A stretch of 64,000 nucleotides of DNA from the NCBI GenBank assembly GCA_030620095.1, contig JAUTXW010000588.1, positions 2,043,001-2,107,000 on the forward strand. The letters are read 5' to 3'. Numbering within the stretch: position 1 is the first letter of the stretch; every line of letters starts with the position of its first letter. The stretch comes from Kuschelorhynchus macadamiae. Its lineage: Eukaryota > Arthropoda > Insecta > Coleoptera > Curculionidae. The notes below the pieces were generated by a model, which worked only from the letters and a program-made list of their open reading frames with translations, had not been told where the DNA came from and did not search any database. The position numbers and the translations under genes are program-made. Below are positions 27,451-40,199 of the stretch, piece by piece.

Positions 27451-28494
27451 AACTTTGGAAAATCATTTGATTTTACTTACCGGCGGGACTTTCTTCAATC
27501 CAAAATGACTCGTCCAGCGTGTAATCGGCCTCTGAAAATACCAAAATTTATTAAATTAATGTTTGGCTTAACACGTTTCACAATTGTAGCGCCCCATCCT
27601 GTCCCATAATACTAATGAAAACTGAATAGTGAGAATACAAGTTATAATTGTAAATTTTGTAAAATGCTTTGCACTATATGTATTTTACCATAATTTTACC
27701 CAACTCTTGATATGATTAACGCGTTATCGATACAGTATCGATTAAACCGGGAACATATTTCTCTGATGAGTTGTGTTGTGACGTTAGGCAACGTTGCATG
27801 AATCAGACAGTTTTTTGATTATGAATTTAAACGTATCGCGAACATATATATATGATGGTATCCTATCAACTTACGCGATTTGTTGTGATGTGATCTGGGC
27901 CTATAAGATTTTCGTCATTGCGTCAGGCATCGTGACACATTCGGTACATTTACGCACTAATACTGTTTTTCAGTCGTAATATAACAAGTTTATTGAGCAG
28001 TAATATAACAAGTGCAATGAAATTATTTTCGAAGCCTTTTTACTCTTATGACCGAAGTTTTCGCCGTATTATTATTTATCTGTCAAAATTAGAACTTTAA
28101 AAACTGCTTTCTAGATGTTATTTTGAGCCAATCATAACTTAACTTAACTCTCTAGTGCAAATGGTCCATAATTGCACTAATTTGATGTAAAATAAAATGT
28201 TTTACGAAATTTTTCTCTTACATGGTTAATCAAGGATAGATGATGCAATTGAAGTATTTGGTGTTAGGGCTTTCATGTAGTTAATTCTGCATTTGGTCGG
28301 CAATCGTTATACGTCAGATATACATTTTGCCTTAAAAGTTAAAATTTTACCGATTAACGATAGCTGTAAATGGTATTTATAGTTTTTAGTACACTAGAAC
28401 ATTTTATTAAAAACATTTTGGAAAAAAATTTAAGGTATCTTATAGTCCGCAAAATATCACGAAATTTGTGACAATTTTCTGATAATAAGGCACA
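27451..28494. other. No gene recognised
   Basis: Unassigned DNA between two transposons. Only short, unrecognised open frames. Confidence 0.5.
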
Positions 28495-28496
28495 CA

Positions 28497-28512
28497 AGAG
28501 AGAGAGAGAGAG
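28497..28512. repeat. (GA)n run at LINE 3' end
   Basis: Short GAGAGAGA tract that coincides with the likely 3' end of the minus-strand LINE. It may be the element's simple-repeat tail. Confidence 0.7.
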
Positions 28513-28521
28513 ATTTGCTTC

Positions 28522-31500
28522 TTATATTGTATAATAAAGGGATGTTTTTTTTACAAATTCCATTATTAAATGAGTCTTTTTATATGAAAGTTTATATTTC
28601 AGGTCGCCTGTTATATCCAATTCTGTTAGTAGATCTATGTATTTTGTGCAATTGGTGAATATGTGTTTAATTGTTAATTGAATGATGTTACATCCTTGAC
28701 ATATTGGGGGTTCTTGTTTCTCTATTAAGTATTTGTGGGTTAATAGGGTGTGACCTATGCGTAATCTACTCATGATGATGGAGGGCTGTCTGGATATGTT
28801 TTCTATGATGTTGTTGACCTTTCGATTTTCGTAAAATGAGTCTTTAATATTGTGTAATTTGTTATCTTCGGTTAGAAGGCCACATTCTAAATGTATTAGG
28901 TTTTTTGATCTAGATGTTGTCATCTAGTATAGATCTTTTATCCAGAACAATTTGTTGGTTGTTATATTATTTATGTTGTTGGCCTTTGCTAGGGTATCTA
29001 CTTTCTCGCTGCCTGGTATTCCTACGTGTGCCGGAACCCAGATAAACAATACTTGTTTTTTTTATATATATTTTATCCAATTTGTTATGTATATCAATAG
29101 CTATAGGATGCGATGGAGAGTATGTCTTGATTGAATCGATTGAGCTTAAAGAATCTGTTATTATTGCCCAATATTGGTTACTAGTGGATAAAGCATAATC
29201 TATTGCGATTGAGATAGCATACAATTTAGACCTTAATAATCCGGTAGAATTGTGTAGAGTTTCTATTCTTCGTACAGAACCGCAGTGGAATGCTGATCCC
29301 ACTTTGTTGGTAGTTTTTGAGCCATCTGTATATATAATTTTATAATATGAGTATTTTGAGTTTAATAAGTTAGTAAAGGTTCTTCTTAAAAAGTTGCTTG
29401 GATATATATTTTTGGAAAATTTTTGCATAGAACAATCGGTGATTATAGGGGGAGAATTCCACGGTGGAAATAAGAAACGGTCAATTATGTTCGCTGGAGG
29501 ATAGGGTGCAATTTGCATCCTCTGAGCGAGTTTGTGATATCTAATGTTAGAGCTATAGTTAATCTTATGTGAAATGATGTATTCGTAATTCAGAGGTCTG
29601 ACAAGGAAATGTTTGTGATCATCTATGAATTTTAGGCTATCTGCATATTTCATTAGGTGGTATTCTCTGCGATGATACAATGAAGGGCATTCAGATTTAC
29701 AATATAAACTAATTAGGGGACTAGTACGGAATGCCCCTAATATCATGCGTAATCCGGAGTTGTGGACCGGATCTAATCTCTTTAGCTGAGATGTTTTAAT
29801 TGAAGAGTATACTTGGCAACTATAGTCTAATATGGATAGGCTGACTGATTTGTAGATATCATGCATCAGAGCGGATCCGTGTGAATCCCATTGTAGTCCA
29901 GATAATGTTTTGATGATCTTGAGGTCAGAGAGGAATTTTGTTCTAAGGTAATTTATGTGAGCTTTCCAATTTAATGTAGAGTCAAATATGAGTCCTAGAA
30001 ATTTGAAGTTTGCTTGATTTGGAATTTGGGTTAAGTTTAAAGAAAGATTTGACGTTTTAGGACAATTTGTTTTCCTGCAAACGTGAGCATAGGCTGATTT
30101 AGTGGTGGAGAAGGACATTCCATTGGAATTTGCCCAATTAGGTAAATTTTCTAGACAGTTTTGAAGTAGGTATTCACTATGTTTGTAATCTGTTGATGAG
30201 TGGTGTATTAGGATGTCGTCGGCAAATAATTTTAAAGATTTCGGTGGTGGTACAAAGTTTGTAATAGAGTTCATTGCTATTAAGAATAACGTTGGGCTGA
30301 TAGGTGATCCCTATGGAACACCATTTAATTGAGAATAATTTGATGATAGTTGATGATTTATGCAAACCCTAAATATTCTATTTGATAAGAGAGTGTTGAT
30401 GAATTTGAAAATATTTCCTGTTATGTTCCAGTTGAGGAGTGTTTGTAATATATTCGATCTGCTAACTGTGTCGAAGGCATTGGTAAGATCAACAAATATT
30501 GTAGTTGTGTGCTGTCTTTTTAGGAACTTATTTTGAAGTGCAATTTCGAATCCTATTAGAAGGTCTAGCGTCGACCGTTCTTTGCGAAAACCCATTTGTT
30601 CATTTGTGAGGAGATTTCTTTTTCAAGGATCCAGGTAAGTCTATTGTTCACCATTCTTTCGAGTATTTTAGATAAGTGGCTAGTGAGGGATATAGGTCTA
30701 TAGTTTGTGACAGAGAATCTGGATTTAGTCGTTTTGTGTATAGGTACTAGTAAGGATTGTTTCCATGCAATCGGTAGTTTGGCTTTATTCCATATTAATT
30801 TATAAATATTTAGTAAATGAGTAATTCCTCTTATGGGAAGATTTTTAATAAGGGGGATTCTTATGTTATCTGTGCCAGGAGATGTGTCTCTGCTTAAGTT
30901 TAGTGAGTAGTTTAATTCCTTTAATGTCAGAGCTAGGTTAAAAGATTTTAGATTATCATTGGGATTTAGATTAGTATTTAAAAAATGGTTTGATGCATTA
31001 TCTTCATCTTGATTGATATTGAAAATCGAATGAAATCAAATTTTTCTGATATTATGAGGTGACCTTCTATCCATATTCTCTTTATCTCCATTCCTGATAT
31101 TTTCCCTATTGGCTTTCCTTTTAGTTTGTTCACCTTGTTCCATAGTTCTGAGGAAAGAGTTTTTGTCTTTAAATTACTAGTCAAGTTATTCCAGGAGCTT
31201 CTTTTTGCATTTCTGATGGTTTTTCTAGCTATAGCTTTGCATTTTTTGTATTCTAAAAAATTAATTATGGATGATAAATTCTTGTATTTATTTAGGGCCT
31301 TTTTCCTGTTCTTAGTTGCTATCTTGCAATCCTCTCACCACGATGGGGCAGGAGGTCTATCTAGTCGACTTTCCATTTTGGGAATGCTTACATTAGCTGC
31401 ATTAAGAATAGCTTGAGTAAAGTTATCTACAAATGTGTCTATATTTGATGTGATGTCTGGTAGAATGAGAGCCAATTTGCTCTTTTATAGTTCATAATTG

Positions 31501-32150
31501 GAGGAGCTAATTGTTGGGAAGGCCAAGATAAACTCTTCAAGAGTAGTAGGTATGTGATCACTGCCATCACTATCATCAAGAATGCTCCACTGCATCTGAG
31601 GGGCTACGCTTAAACTACAAAGAGTAAAGTCTATGCGAGACATGGTTCCATATGAGGATGAGATAAATGTGTTGGCTCAATCGTTCTTAATAACTAAATT
31701 AGCTTCGTTGGATACTTCGAGAAGGTCTCTGCCTTTTTTGTCTGTGGAATTGGATCCCCAAGCTATGTTATGTGCGTTTAGGTCTCCCATGATTATAATT
31801 GGGGATGTAAGCTGTGAAAGAAGATCTTTAAAATTCGTGGTATTGAGAGGTTTTGAAGTTGGTGTATATATGTTACAAACCGTAACCTTTTGTCCTAGAT
31901 AATTTGTAGATATAGCGCATGTTTCATAGTCAATTTTTAGCGGGATTTCTGAGTAAGGGAGGTCTTCTTTTATTAGGATAGCTACTCCTCCTGATGCTTT
32001 GACCATATTGGTTCTATCTTTTCTGATCGTTGTATAGTGATTTATTTTTATTTTATCTGAATTTTTTAGATTAGTTTCCTGTAGAAGGATGATTAGTGGG
32101 TGAAATGTATTGATCATAATCTGTAAATTTATTATTTCTTTTTGGATTTA
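28522..32150 (-). pseudogene. LINE ORF2: endonuclease, reverse transcriptase, RNase H
   Basis: The endonuclease block (32117-31677) has LLQETNL, GGVAILI, CNIYTP and MGDLNAHN..WG. After a stop the frame continues with SDHIPT near 31550. Reverse transcriptase follows, with GFRKERSTLDLL (30595 onward), VDLTNAFDTV, then NGVP-stop-GSPISP where CAG (Gln) has become TAG, and LKLFADDILIHH at about 30235-30200. RNase H is shown by IIYTDGSKT (about 29345-29318), the ITDSLSSI block (about 29150-29125) and, after a frameshift near 29040, WVPAHVGIPGSEKVD. The C-terminal CQGC...H...C zinc motif lies at 28720-28640. The usual N-terminal W-N-C/A-N motif of the endonuclease is missing, because a stop lies just before IQKEIINLQIM. 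Confidence 0.87.
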
Positions 32151-33439
32151 GTGGTTGTTTTGGTGTCTAAGTTATGACCAACAATATTTGAATCTCTTGA
32201 GTGGCGGGAGGATAGAGAAGAATTAGATAAACTTCTTTGTAGGGATATCTTGTTATTTTTGTCTTTTGGTGATGGAGAAGTATTTTTTAATTTTATACAA
32301 CGGTTTCCTTGAATATTTATTTTATCTAATTGTTTTTTGTCTGGTGGGGCTTTGACGGTTTTGGAGGAATCATGAGGTGTTGAAGGTTTAGGAGTTGGTG
32401 AATTGGGAAGGGGGGGGGGGAAATGGTCAGGGATTGGGTAAGGGTGATAAAGGAAGGGAGGTGTTTTGGTAGGTTGTTTTGTGTATATCGGCCGGGGGTT
32501 TGAGTTTAGGTGGTGCTAATGAGGTAATTTGAGAGTAAGAGGTATTGCTTATAAGTTTGGTACTTTCATATTTAAGTTTGGCCTGATGATATGGGATTTT
32601 TTCTAAAGTTTTAATTTTTTGTATGCCGAATTCCTTCTCGAATATTGTACATCCTTTGTAGCGAGAGGAGTGTTCATCTCCACAGTTGATGCATGTAGGT
32701 GGAGATTTGCATTTTTCATTTTGATGGGCAAATGGGAGAGTTCTACAAGTTGGAAGACAAATGGCCGTATCTTTGGTACTTAAAACATATTAAGGGGTAT
32801 GAGATGTGTGGTTTTACCCTCAATGCCAGGAACCCTGCGTAGACTACGTCAGGCAGTCGATCTCTTCTAAATGTTAATATGTAGGTGGATGTTCCCTTTA
32901 CTTCTCCATTAATAATTCTAGTTTGTCTTTTTACTGCTACTACGCCTTGATCCTTCATGTATTCTAAAATTTCTTCTTCATCTGAATTTTTAAGATCCCA
33001 ATGTGAGATGCGCCCTTTTATAAAATTTATGAGGTAGGACAGATATTTCAAGGTCGCATAACATTTTCATGTTTAATAATTTATCTGATTGTGCTTTGTG
33101 TTGTACTTGAACTAATAATGTTCCATCTCTTAACTTGATAACATTCTTTGGTTTTTCCATAAACGAGCTAAAAGAATTGAATAGTTTAAAAGGCGATACT
33201 TCCGAAAATGCGGCATTTTTTGCTTTAATGGTATAAAATTTATCAAAATGCTTAATGCTGAAGGGAAAGCCTTCTGGTGAATCTGGTGTTTCTCGTCTAG
33301 GTCTTTTGGACCCAGTTGACGTTAAGGGTGGAAAGTCCTTTTTGCTCTCAAGGTCGTCATATAGGCGGGTTGTCATATTCCCGCGTCGATCCCCACCGAA
33401 TCGGCGCTCGTCCGAGGCTTTGCTTTGTGTGCTTGCCAT
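32132..33439 (-). pseudogene. LINE ORF1 (gag-like, zinc knuckles, Pro-rich tail)
   Basis: The frame from ATG 33439 starts MASTQSKASDERRFGG and gives about 148 residues with an RNA-binding gag-like fold (KHFDKFYTIKAKN, TLLVQVQ). After a frameshift at about 33010-33050 it continues as WDLKNSDEEEILEYMKDQGV and reaches a zinc knuckle with an altered first motif (CFKYQRYGH) followed by CINCGDEHSSRYKGC. The C-terminal third is Pro/Lys/Ser-rich and ends KSKKK. An 11-base G run at 32410-32420 (C run on the coding strand) lies in the proline-rich region and is another probable frameshift site. The protein would package the LINE RNA in the cytoplasm. This copy is broken. Confidence 0.8.
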
Positions 33440-33710
33440 GCTTTACGTTTTTAGGCTACCGTCAGCCTGTAGGGTAGATTTGTACTAAGTACAGAAGAGC
33501 CCTACCTTATCATTACTTGATTCGTGGTATACTGTACTTAGGGGTGGTTTACTCTGTTATGGTGCCCTGTTCCATAGAGAGTGCTGGGTCCGTGGGGTTG
33601 CAAGTCCCCAAAGTATGCTGTGCATTCCACCTGCCGGGAGGCATTCCAACGATCTGTCACTTGAACGTCACCGATCAGCGGTTTTTGACGGCCGTATGAC
33701 AAACAAATCG

Positions 33711-35719
33711 AATTTTTACAGGAGTAAAATTTTGTTATTTATTTTCTTTTTTTTTACCTTAAAATGTCTTTTTTTGTTGTATAGAAAACTGTAGAAGTAG
33801 CGGGATGAGAAACAATATTACTTTTATTTTTAAGTTCACTCACACGTTCCATCTTAAACTTATAAATTCATCGTATGTGAAATTTTATGACAAACTTTAT
33901 GAACTAAATAATATATGTTTTTATGTAAATGAAGGTACGATAACCATATACAGGGTTATTACTTACTTAAAACTAAGATTTACCAAAAGTGCCTCTCGGC
34001 AAAACCTATAACCGAATGAAGAGAGATTGGAATGCATTCAGGAAGTTCTTAAATTTATCAAATTATGAAGGGTAGAAATTCCAGGCTCAGGATTACACGA
34101 ACGATAAAGGCATTGACTTTCTTTTCAAAATTTGGGTTTCTCGATACCTTCTCAAAAAAATAAGACGGGAACAAAATGTAACTATTTTTTAGGGGCTCGG
34201 GCTCGGGTATAATTCTGTCCTAAAGTGGAAGTATATAATTAAATTTTTTCTAGACATAAATAAGTTTAAGTCTAGTAAAGGGTAAAGGTTTCATTACGCT
34301 GAAAAAATTGAATTCCTTTCCACTTGTCATCAGGCTTATTGTAAAGACATAACTTTTTATTTTTATTATATTCTCTTTGAAAATGTTATATATCTTTTCA
34401 CTCTGATATGCATGACAATTTATTAAAATAAAACATCTTTGCTTTATTAATATAAATGTTTTAATTATAATGTACTGGGGGAAATGAGACAAAAATTACA
34501 TCCTTCATTTTTAACCATCAATTAAATAACACCTTGTATTTCGAAAACGCGTGGGAGCATTACTTTGAAAGTTCGGGTGGATGATTACTGCAGATGACTG
34601 TTTCTATGTGTTAGGAAGATATTTGAAGGTGCTTCAGTGGAGCGCGTATGGGCTGCCTCTAATTATTAAATTATTTTATATCAGATAAAAGATACGCCAC
34701 TTCAATTTTACTTTGATTCAGTAATCTTATAGATTTTCGATGGCACCCAGAAATGTTTACCGTCTGGTCACTGGCCATGTTTACAACAAAATCAAATTCT
34801 CCATTCTGTTCTGTAACTCTGTGGTTTCTTAGATTATTTTGATGCATGAAAACATTGATAACTCTGAAATTAGGTAGGCATGATAGAATATTTTGCTAAC
34901 TAATTTCTAAAGGGCACAAAATATTGAAAACATCTAAGAGACCAGAAACAAGAACAGAATAAGGAATTTAAATTTGTTGTAAAAATGGCCAGTAGCCTCG
35001 CAGTAAAAATTTCGAAGGAGGTAAAAGGGGTCGCGACCTGGGAAAAAGTACCTCTCTGTAGATTTTTCTAAAATCTATTATAACCATTCAATAGACATTG
35101 CTCACTAAAAATTAAGATTTTTATTGATCTAGTTTACATGCATATTGTATTTAAAGTACAAATAGGAAAGTAATATCATAGCATCATAGTATAATTATTA
35201 AATATTTGACATAATTTTAATCAATCGCTATTTTATTAGAATCTAAACATTTAGTATTAATATCTAGATCCTATCTGCACACAAAGGAGGGAAACTTAGC
35301 TAAACTTTTCAGAAGTCTGTGTAAGATATATTCCCTTCCTGTTTAAGCAACATACTGTGTAAAATTTAAATAATTAGTTTAATCTAAAAAAACAAATAAG
35401 AAAATACTTGAAGAGAGAAAAACAGGGGGAGGCAGAGAGAGAAGGCGCAGAGCACGCAGTGACAACACAAATATCTTAAATATATATGTTTTCGGATACT
35501 ACTTCTGTAGATACAGGCAAAATGTTTTAAAATTTGGGAGCTAGGAATGTTACATTTCTTTGCAGATGAGTCCTGTGAAAAAAAGGTATTTGCATATGTA
35601 GGTTTTTTAAAACCGATCTAGTCTATATTGGTCATTCTGTAAAAATAAACGCTTAATTTTTGGAAAATAAACTAAGCATCCGTGCACAAATAAACCTCTA
35701 AGGTTAAGGATTTCAAATT
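33711..35719. other. No gene recognised
   Basis: AT-rich DNA. Open frames are short and show no known domains or clear repeat structure. Confidence 0.5.
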
Positions 35720-35749
35720 CGGTCAGTGGGATATCTATTATTCTTGTTA

Positions 35750-36235
35750 AATATTTAATAACTTTTTTGGCACTTTTTTAATATATCTATTGCATTATTA
35801 AGGGGAGCACCCCATAGTATTATAGAATATCGTAAAATAGATTCCACCATTAAATAATAAAGAGTTTTCAATAATTTAGCTTCCAGTATATTTCGTAATA
35901 GATAAAAAGTATGATATAGTTTCCGGTTTTTTTTTTTGTAGTGTGAATGGCGTTTTCTGTCCATCGAAGATGTTGGTCGATATAAACACCAAGATATTGA
36001 ACGTTCTGTTGCTTTTCTATGCAGGCATAGCCACAAATACCACTAGCGTTTTTATTGCATATAGTTGCATGGATTTTAATTGTATCTGTCATAGATCGAT
36101 CAACCACTGTGAGAGAAAACCCAATAAAACTGGTTTTGTCAACGTTCAAACTCAGATAACTTGAGATTTCATTAATATGTATAAGCAATAGGAATGGGCC
36201 AGTACAGTGCCTTGTGGAACACTAGTCTCCACCAC
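35750..36235 (-). pseudogene. LINE reverse transcriptase fragment
   Basis: Reading on the minus strand from 36225, VPQGTVL (motif around RT block 4) leads, after a one-base frame change, into GPFLLLIHINEISSYLSLN. It continues with LNVDKTSFIGFS, QYLGVYIDQHLRW, and then in another frame RKLYHTFYLLRNIL and SILRYSIILWG. These are the palm-to-thumb motifs of CR1/jockey-like reverse transcriptases. The FADD box is missing, as if internally deleted between INEISSYL and SLNVDKT. The fragment abuts a (TA)n array at its 5' side. Confidence 0.75.
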
Positions 36236-36255
36236 GCTTTCTTAACTAATAAAAT

Positions 36256-36257
<2 letters not shown>

Positions 36258-36320
<63 letters not shown>

Positions 36321-36328
36321 ATATATAT
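36258..36328. repeat. (TA)n array
   Basis: TA repeat with one TATTATAT interruption near 36308. It lies next to the 5' end of the RT fragment. Confidence 0.97.
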
Positions 36329-36329
36329 T

Positions 36330-38149
36330 TTTTTTTGTTACAAGATTCTTGCAACCAGTGGTATGTTTCATTCCCATAAAATAAAATTGGAGTATGATGA
36401 TAAGATATTTGTTAAGGGAATCAGTCGTTCTGTCAATCTTTAAAATTAATTTAGCCGCAAGTTATTTTTATTGTCAAATACTCTAATGAAACCAGGCGTA
36501 TATTAGACTGACAAAAAGAAGGATTTATTGATCACATTTCTAAAGTTGCTTTCAATTTGAACAAGTTCAGTAATATTTGGTCACGATTTTGGTTAAAATA
36601 TATATTTAAAAGCACAAATACAAATTAAAAGTTTTATTTGTTTTATACAGTTTTGCCACCGTTTGGTGTTTTCTTCTGTACTATATAACCATTGCAGTTA
36701 CATTGATTTAGTATTAAAATTTCAAACAGAATCAGGGAGCATTTCGTATAAATAAATGTTTTTCTGCCGAATTGTTTTTCCAGAACTAATGTTTGCACTA
36801 AATATTACTATATAATGGCACCCAGTTAAAAGTCTGTACGATTTTTTAATTATTCGTTTATAAATTTCAGTGCCAGCTTTGTCGAAAATTAACATTTTTT
36901 AAATATGTGTTTTGTTAAATATTTCCAGCGATCCTGAAAAAGATTGCAGATATGATTTGTGGATCGACTGTTGCTATTGTTTTAGTTGATTTTATCGTGG
37001 CTTCAAGCTCGATGGTCACACCTTTCATAGTTTTTATAATTAATTATTGTTAGGATTTTTGTATATACTGTTTGTTTTTAATAATTATGAGATTTTTGAT
37101 TTTATACAGTGTACCAAATTTGAATATTTACAAATTAACACCCTGTATTTCAAACAGGAAGAATTTTTAACAATATATTAAGCGAAATTTTCTGAAAATG
37201 AGGCAAAGAATCTTCCTATAAAATATATACCAGACAATAATTACCACCCTGTATAAACTGAATTTTAAAAATCACGGTCTAGTTTGGTCTGCATTTGGGA
37301 TAAGACCGGTAAGATATTACTGTTATAACTGTTGAAGTCATGTTTGTTATTTTTTCGAATATTCCATTGTCAAGTTTATAATAGACTAATTCACATGTTC
37401 CATACAGGACAATAAAAACATTAATGATGTAATTTTTCTCTTCAACAAGGATTAAATCCCGAAACCCACCCTCGTATCTACAGTCCTGCCGCTTTCCACT
37501 GAAGCTAAAAGGGACCTATGTGGTTTATTTGTTTTGAATGTCTGGTCTATATCCTCTTATTTGTTTGTTCTATGTATATTTTGCCGCATGTGATACTGTA
37601 TAGAGCAATTTTTTATAAAAACTGTACGTAACTATTGTTTGCACAATCCCCTATGGCAAAATAGAATTTTTCAACGCAAAGATAATGTTTTTTTGGTAAA
37701 TGAAAGAAACTTACAATACATTTAGGCACGTAGGTAATTAAAAAGATGAGTTAGGATATCGTAGCGAATTTAAATCTCTATTCGGCAACAGCGTGTAAAT
37801 TACATATCTGCAGCGTGACAAGTCAATGTGGGTCACCGACAAAAATCTCATTAGTCTAGGGAATGAACTTGAAGCTCAACCATAAACTAAATATGGTGGT
37901 TGATCTTAAAAAAACGTTTTTTTGTAAAAAAAATCTATGAAACCGTATTTTTGAAAAAGAGGAAAAAATCTTTTTAAATTATATATATTACAATATCGGA
38001 AAGTCCACCATTCTTCAATAAACAAGAAGATGAAATAGTACCGACTTTTCAAAAATTTTATTGAAAAACACATTTTTTTTTCTTTAAAGTTTTAAAGTTA
38101 TTCCAATATTCTCTAAACATAGGCCTAGTGAATCGAACATTGATTTTAA
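36330..38149. other. No gene recognised
   Basis: AT-rich DNA. ACACCCTGTA (37139) and CACCCTGTAT (37245) recall mariner/MITE end motifs, but no paired terminal repeat could be delimited. Confidence 0.4.
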
Positions 38150-39000
38150 AAAAAATTATTTGGCTGCCATTTTGTTACACTAATTTATGTACAAAATTTG
38201 AGGTAAATTGGTTAACTGGTTTTCTATTTATATTTTTAACGTTTTAATAGGCCGCCATCTTGTTCCGCCATATTGGAATTTTACCAAAATATTACCAGAT
38301 CTTTCCCATATGACTCTTAATTTTTTATTAAATTTTGAAGTCTGGTACTGGTCACGATTAGAAAAATGGTATTTGGCCGCTATCTTGAATTAGTAACACA
38401 AATTTACTAGTTGAACCCTATACCACAATTAGTTATGGCACACATTTTGAAATCAATCCATTAAGTAGTTTTTTTCAGGCTGAATTTTTAATCAAAATTT
38501 GAAGTCGGGTGAGTAGTTTTTAAGCTATGCCGACAGACAGACTGACCGACAGACGGACCGACGAAATTGATAAAACAGATATTTTGGCATCGATGAACGC
38601 TAAAACGCGAAGACGTGTAAAACCTGAGAGGGTGATTTTTTCAAGATTACAAACATTTTATTTGGCCGCCATTTTGAATTAGTATCACAATTTTACTAGT
38701 TAATCCCTATATCAGAATTAGTTATGGCACACAATTTGAAACCAATCCATTACGTAGTTTTTTAGTAACAATGTTTCTAACATTTCACTAGCCGCCATTT
38801 TGTTTCGCCATATTAATTTTTTACCAAAATGTTACCACGTTATCCGCAGATGAACCTTCATTTTTGACCAAAATTTGAAGTCAATTGATTAAGTAGGGTT
38901 TTTTAGCTTTGTCGCGAACAGACAGACAGACCTAGAGAATTGAGAAAACATATTTTTCGGCATTCAGGAACTCTAAAATGTAAAGATCTGTAAAAAAATA
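38150..39000. repeat. Dispersed repeat, two tandem copies (GACA-containing)
   Basis: Two copies share GGCCGCCAT.TTG, TTACCA, ATCCCTATA, TTAGTTATGGCACACA, TTGAAATCAATCCATTA, GTAGTTTTTTAG, then GACAGACAGAC, GAATTGA.AAAACA and CGTAAAGATCTGT-like sequence. One copy ends at about 38650 and the next at about 39000. A further copy is at 53830-54560, and a partial one is near 51080-51200. No ORF spans the unit, and the origin is unknown. Confidence 0.75.
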
Positions 39001-40190
39001 CTAAATACTGTGTTTTTATTCTGTGTGAAGAGTTTAAGTAAACTACATTGCTGCAACTTTTATTTATTCGCAGAACGTTTTGTAGCAATGCGGGTTATAA
39101 AAATCATGTTTAAATCTTTTACCGTATTATTGATGTTGTTATTTATATTTCACTGAAGATCTATCCGTAGACCGCAATTTGTTGAGTGTATATTTCCGAC
39201 CGTAACAGAATGAACTTACTCTTACTATAAAAGGATAAATACAAATGCATAATATTTGTTCAGAATTTAAAACAGGTCTATCGCTTTGTTTGCAACTTTT
39301 GTGTATAGATTTGAATTCATCGAATGTTCATCAAGAAACTTTGCAACCGAAGTGCATTTTCGAATGCTTTACGCCTCAAACATTTAAACTAGCTTTAAAG
39401 CAAAGAAACTTTTTAGTGATAATATTCCAGACCAAATTATGATTTATAAAGCGCAAAGTCGTGCGGAATTCTAACTAGATATAATTCACATGTATTTCAT
39501 TTGAATTTGTAATAAGGCTTTTTATAGTCCAGGAAGCAGAGCTATTTTTTTAGGACAAATTTGGAGGAGGCCATTTTTTTTTAACTATAGCTCTTCGAGA
39601 GCTGTTTCTAAATAGCCAATTTTACATTGTTAAGCCCCAAAAAAATATGTGTCAATACTTGTCAAAAGATTGTAGATAGAGGAATTATGTACATTTAAAA
39701 ATGAAGGTTAGGATACGCTTCTTCATTTTAAAAGTCGATTAATTTTTACCAACATAAAGGACGATTTACGCACAACGGCGTCACATATATCCCTTGGACG
39801 AGATACAAAAGATGTATAGTCGTGTGCACATAAAAGTCGTACAAGATTTGTTTGTTGTAAACGTGCCTGTAACGTTCCAGATTTCAAAAAAAGTAGTACA
39901 CATAATCGTTGTTTGAGATTATTTAAACAAGGTCATAATATAGATTAAGAATATTCGTAAAATGACTCAGATACTAACTTACGGACTTTCTAATAAGCTC
40001 TAAAAAATTTACGCTTTATGTCTTTTGCATTTTTTTATTACAAGGTTTCGTTAAATATGTAGATGTTAAGATGTTTAAAAAAATATATTATTTATTACTT
40101 TAAATTGTACAAAGGGTTTCCAACCCAACGTTTATTCCAAAAACTTAGAGAATAGGAGTAAATAAACGTAACCTTAACAATTAATCAAAA
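39001..40190. other. No gene recognised
   Basis: Unassigned AT-rich DNA. No domains or repeats recognised. Confidence 0.5.
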
Positions 40191-40199
40191 ATTGAAACT

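Larger units (their letters stand above)
28495..33710 (-). mobile_element. Non-LTR retrotransposon with APE, RT and RNase H, near full length
   Basis: From the right the element has a relatively GC-rich 5' region (33440-33710), an ORF1 (33439 to 32132) and an overlapping ORF2 (about 32150 to 28522). A short tail ends in a (CT)n run (complement of 28497-28512). Gene order and the presence of RNase H suggest the I superfamily, but the clade is inferred. Multiple frameshifts and stops show it is dead. I could not identify a target-site duplication. Confidence 0.85.

Noticed and set aside
31126..31416. Plus-strand frames inside the LINE (31126-31416, 31633-31902, 33255-33488)
   Set aside because: They lie antisense to recognisable endonuclease, RT or gag motifs and are shadows.
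38150..39000. Repeated blocks read as a CRISPR array
   Set aside because: The blocks vary in length and spacing, are diverged and lie in eukaryotic DNA. Dispersed copies elsewhere show it is an ordinary repeat family.
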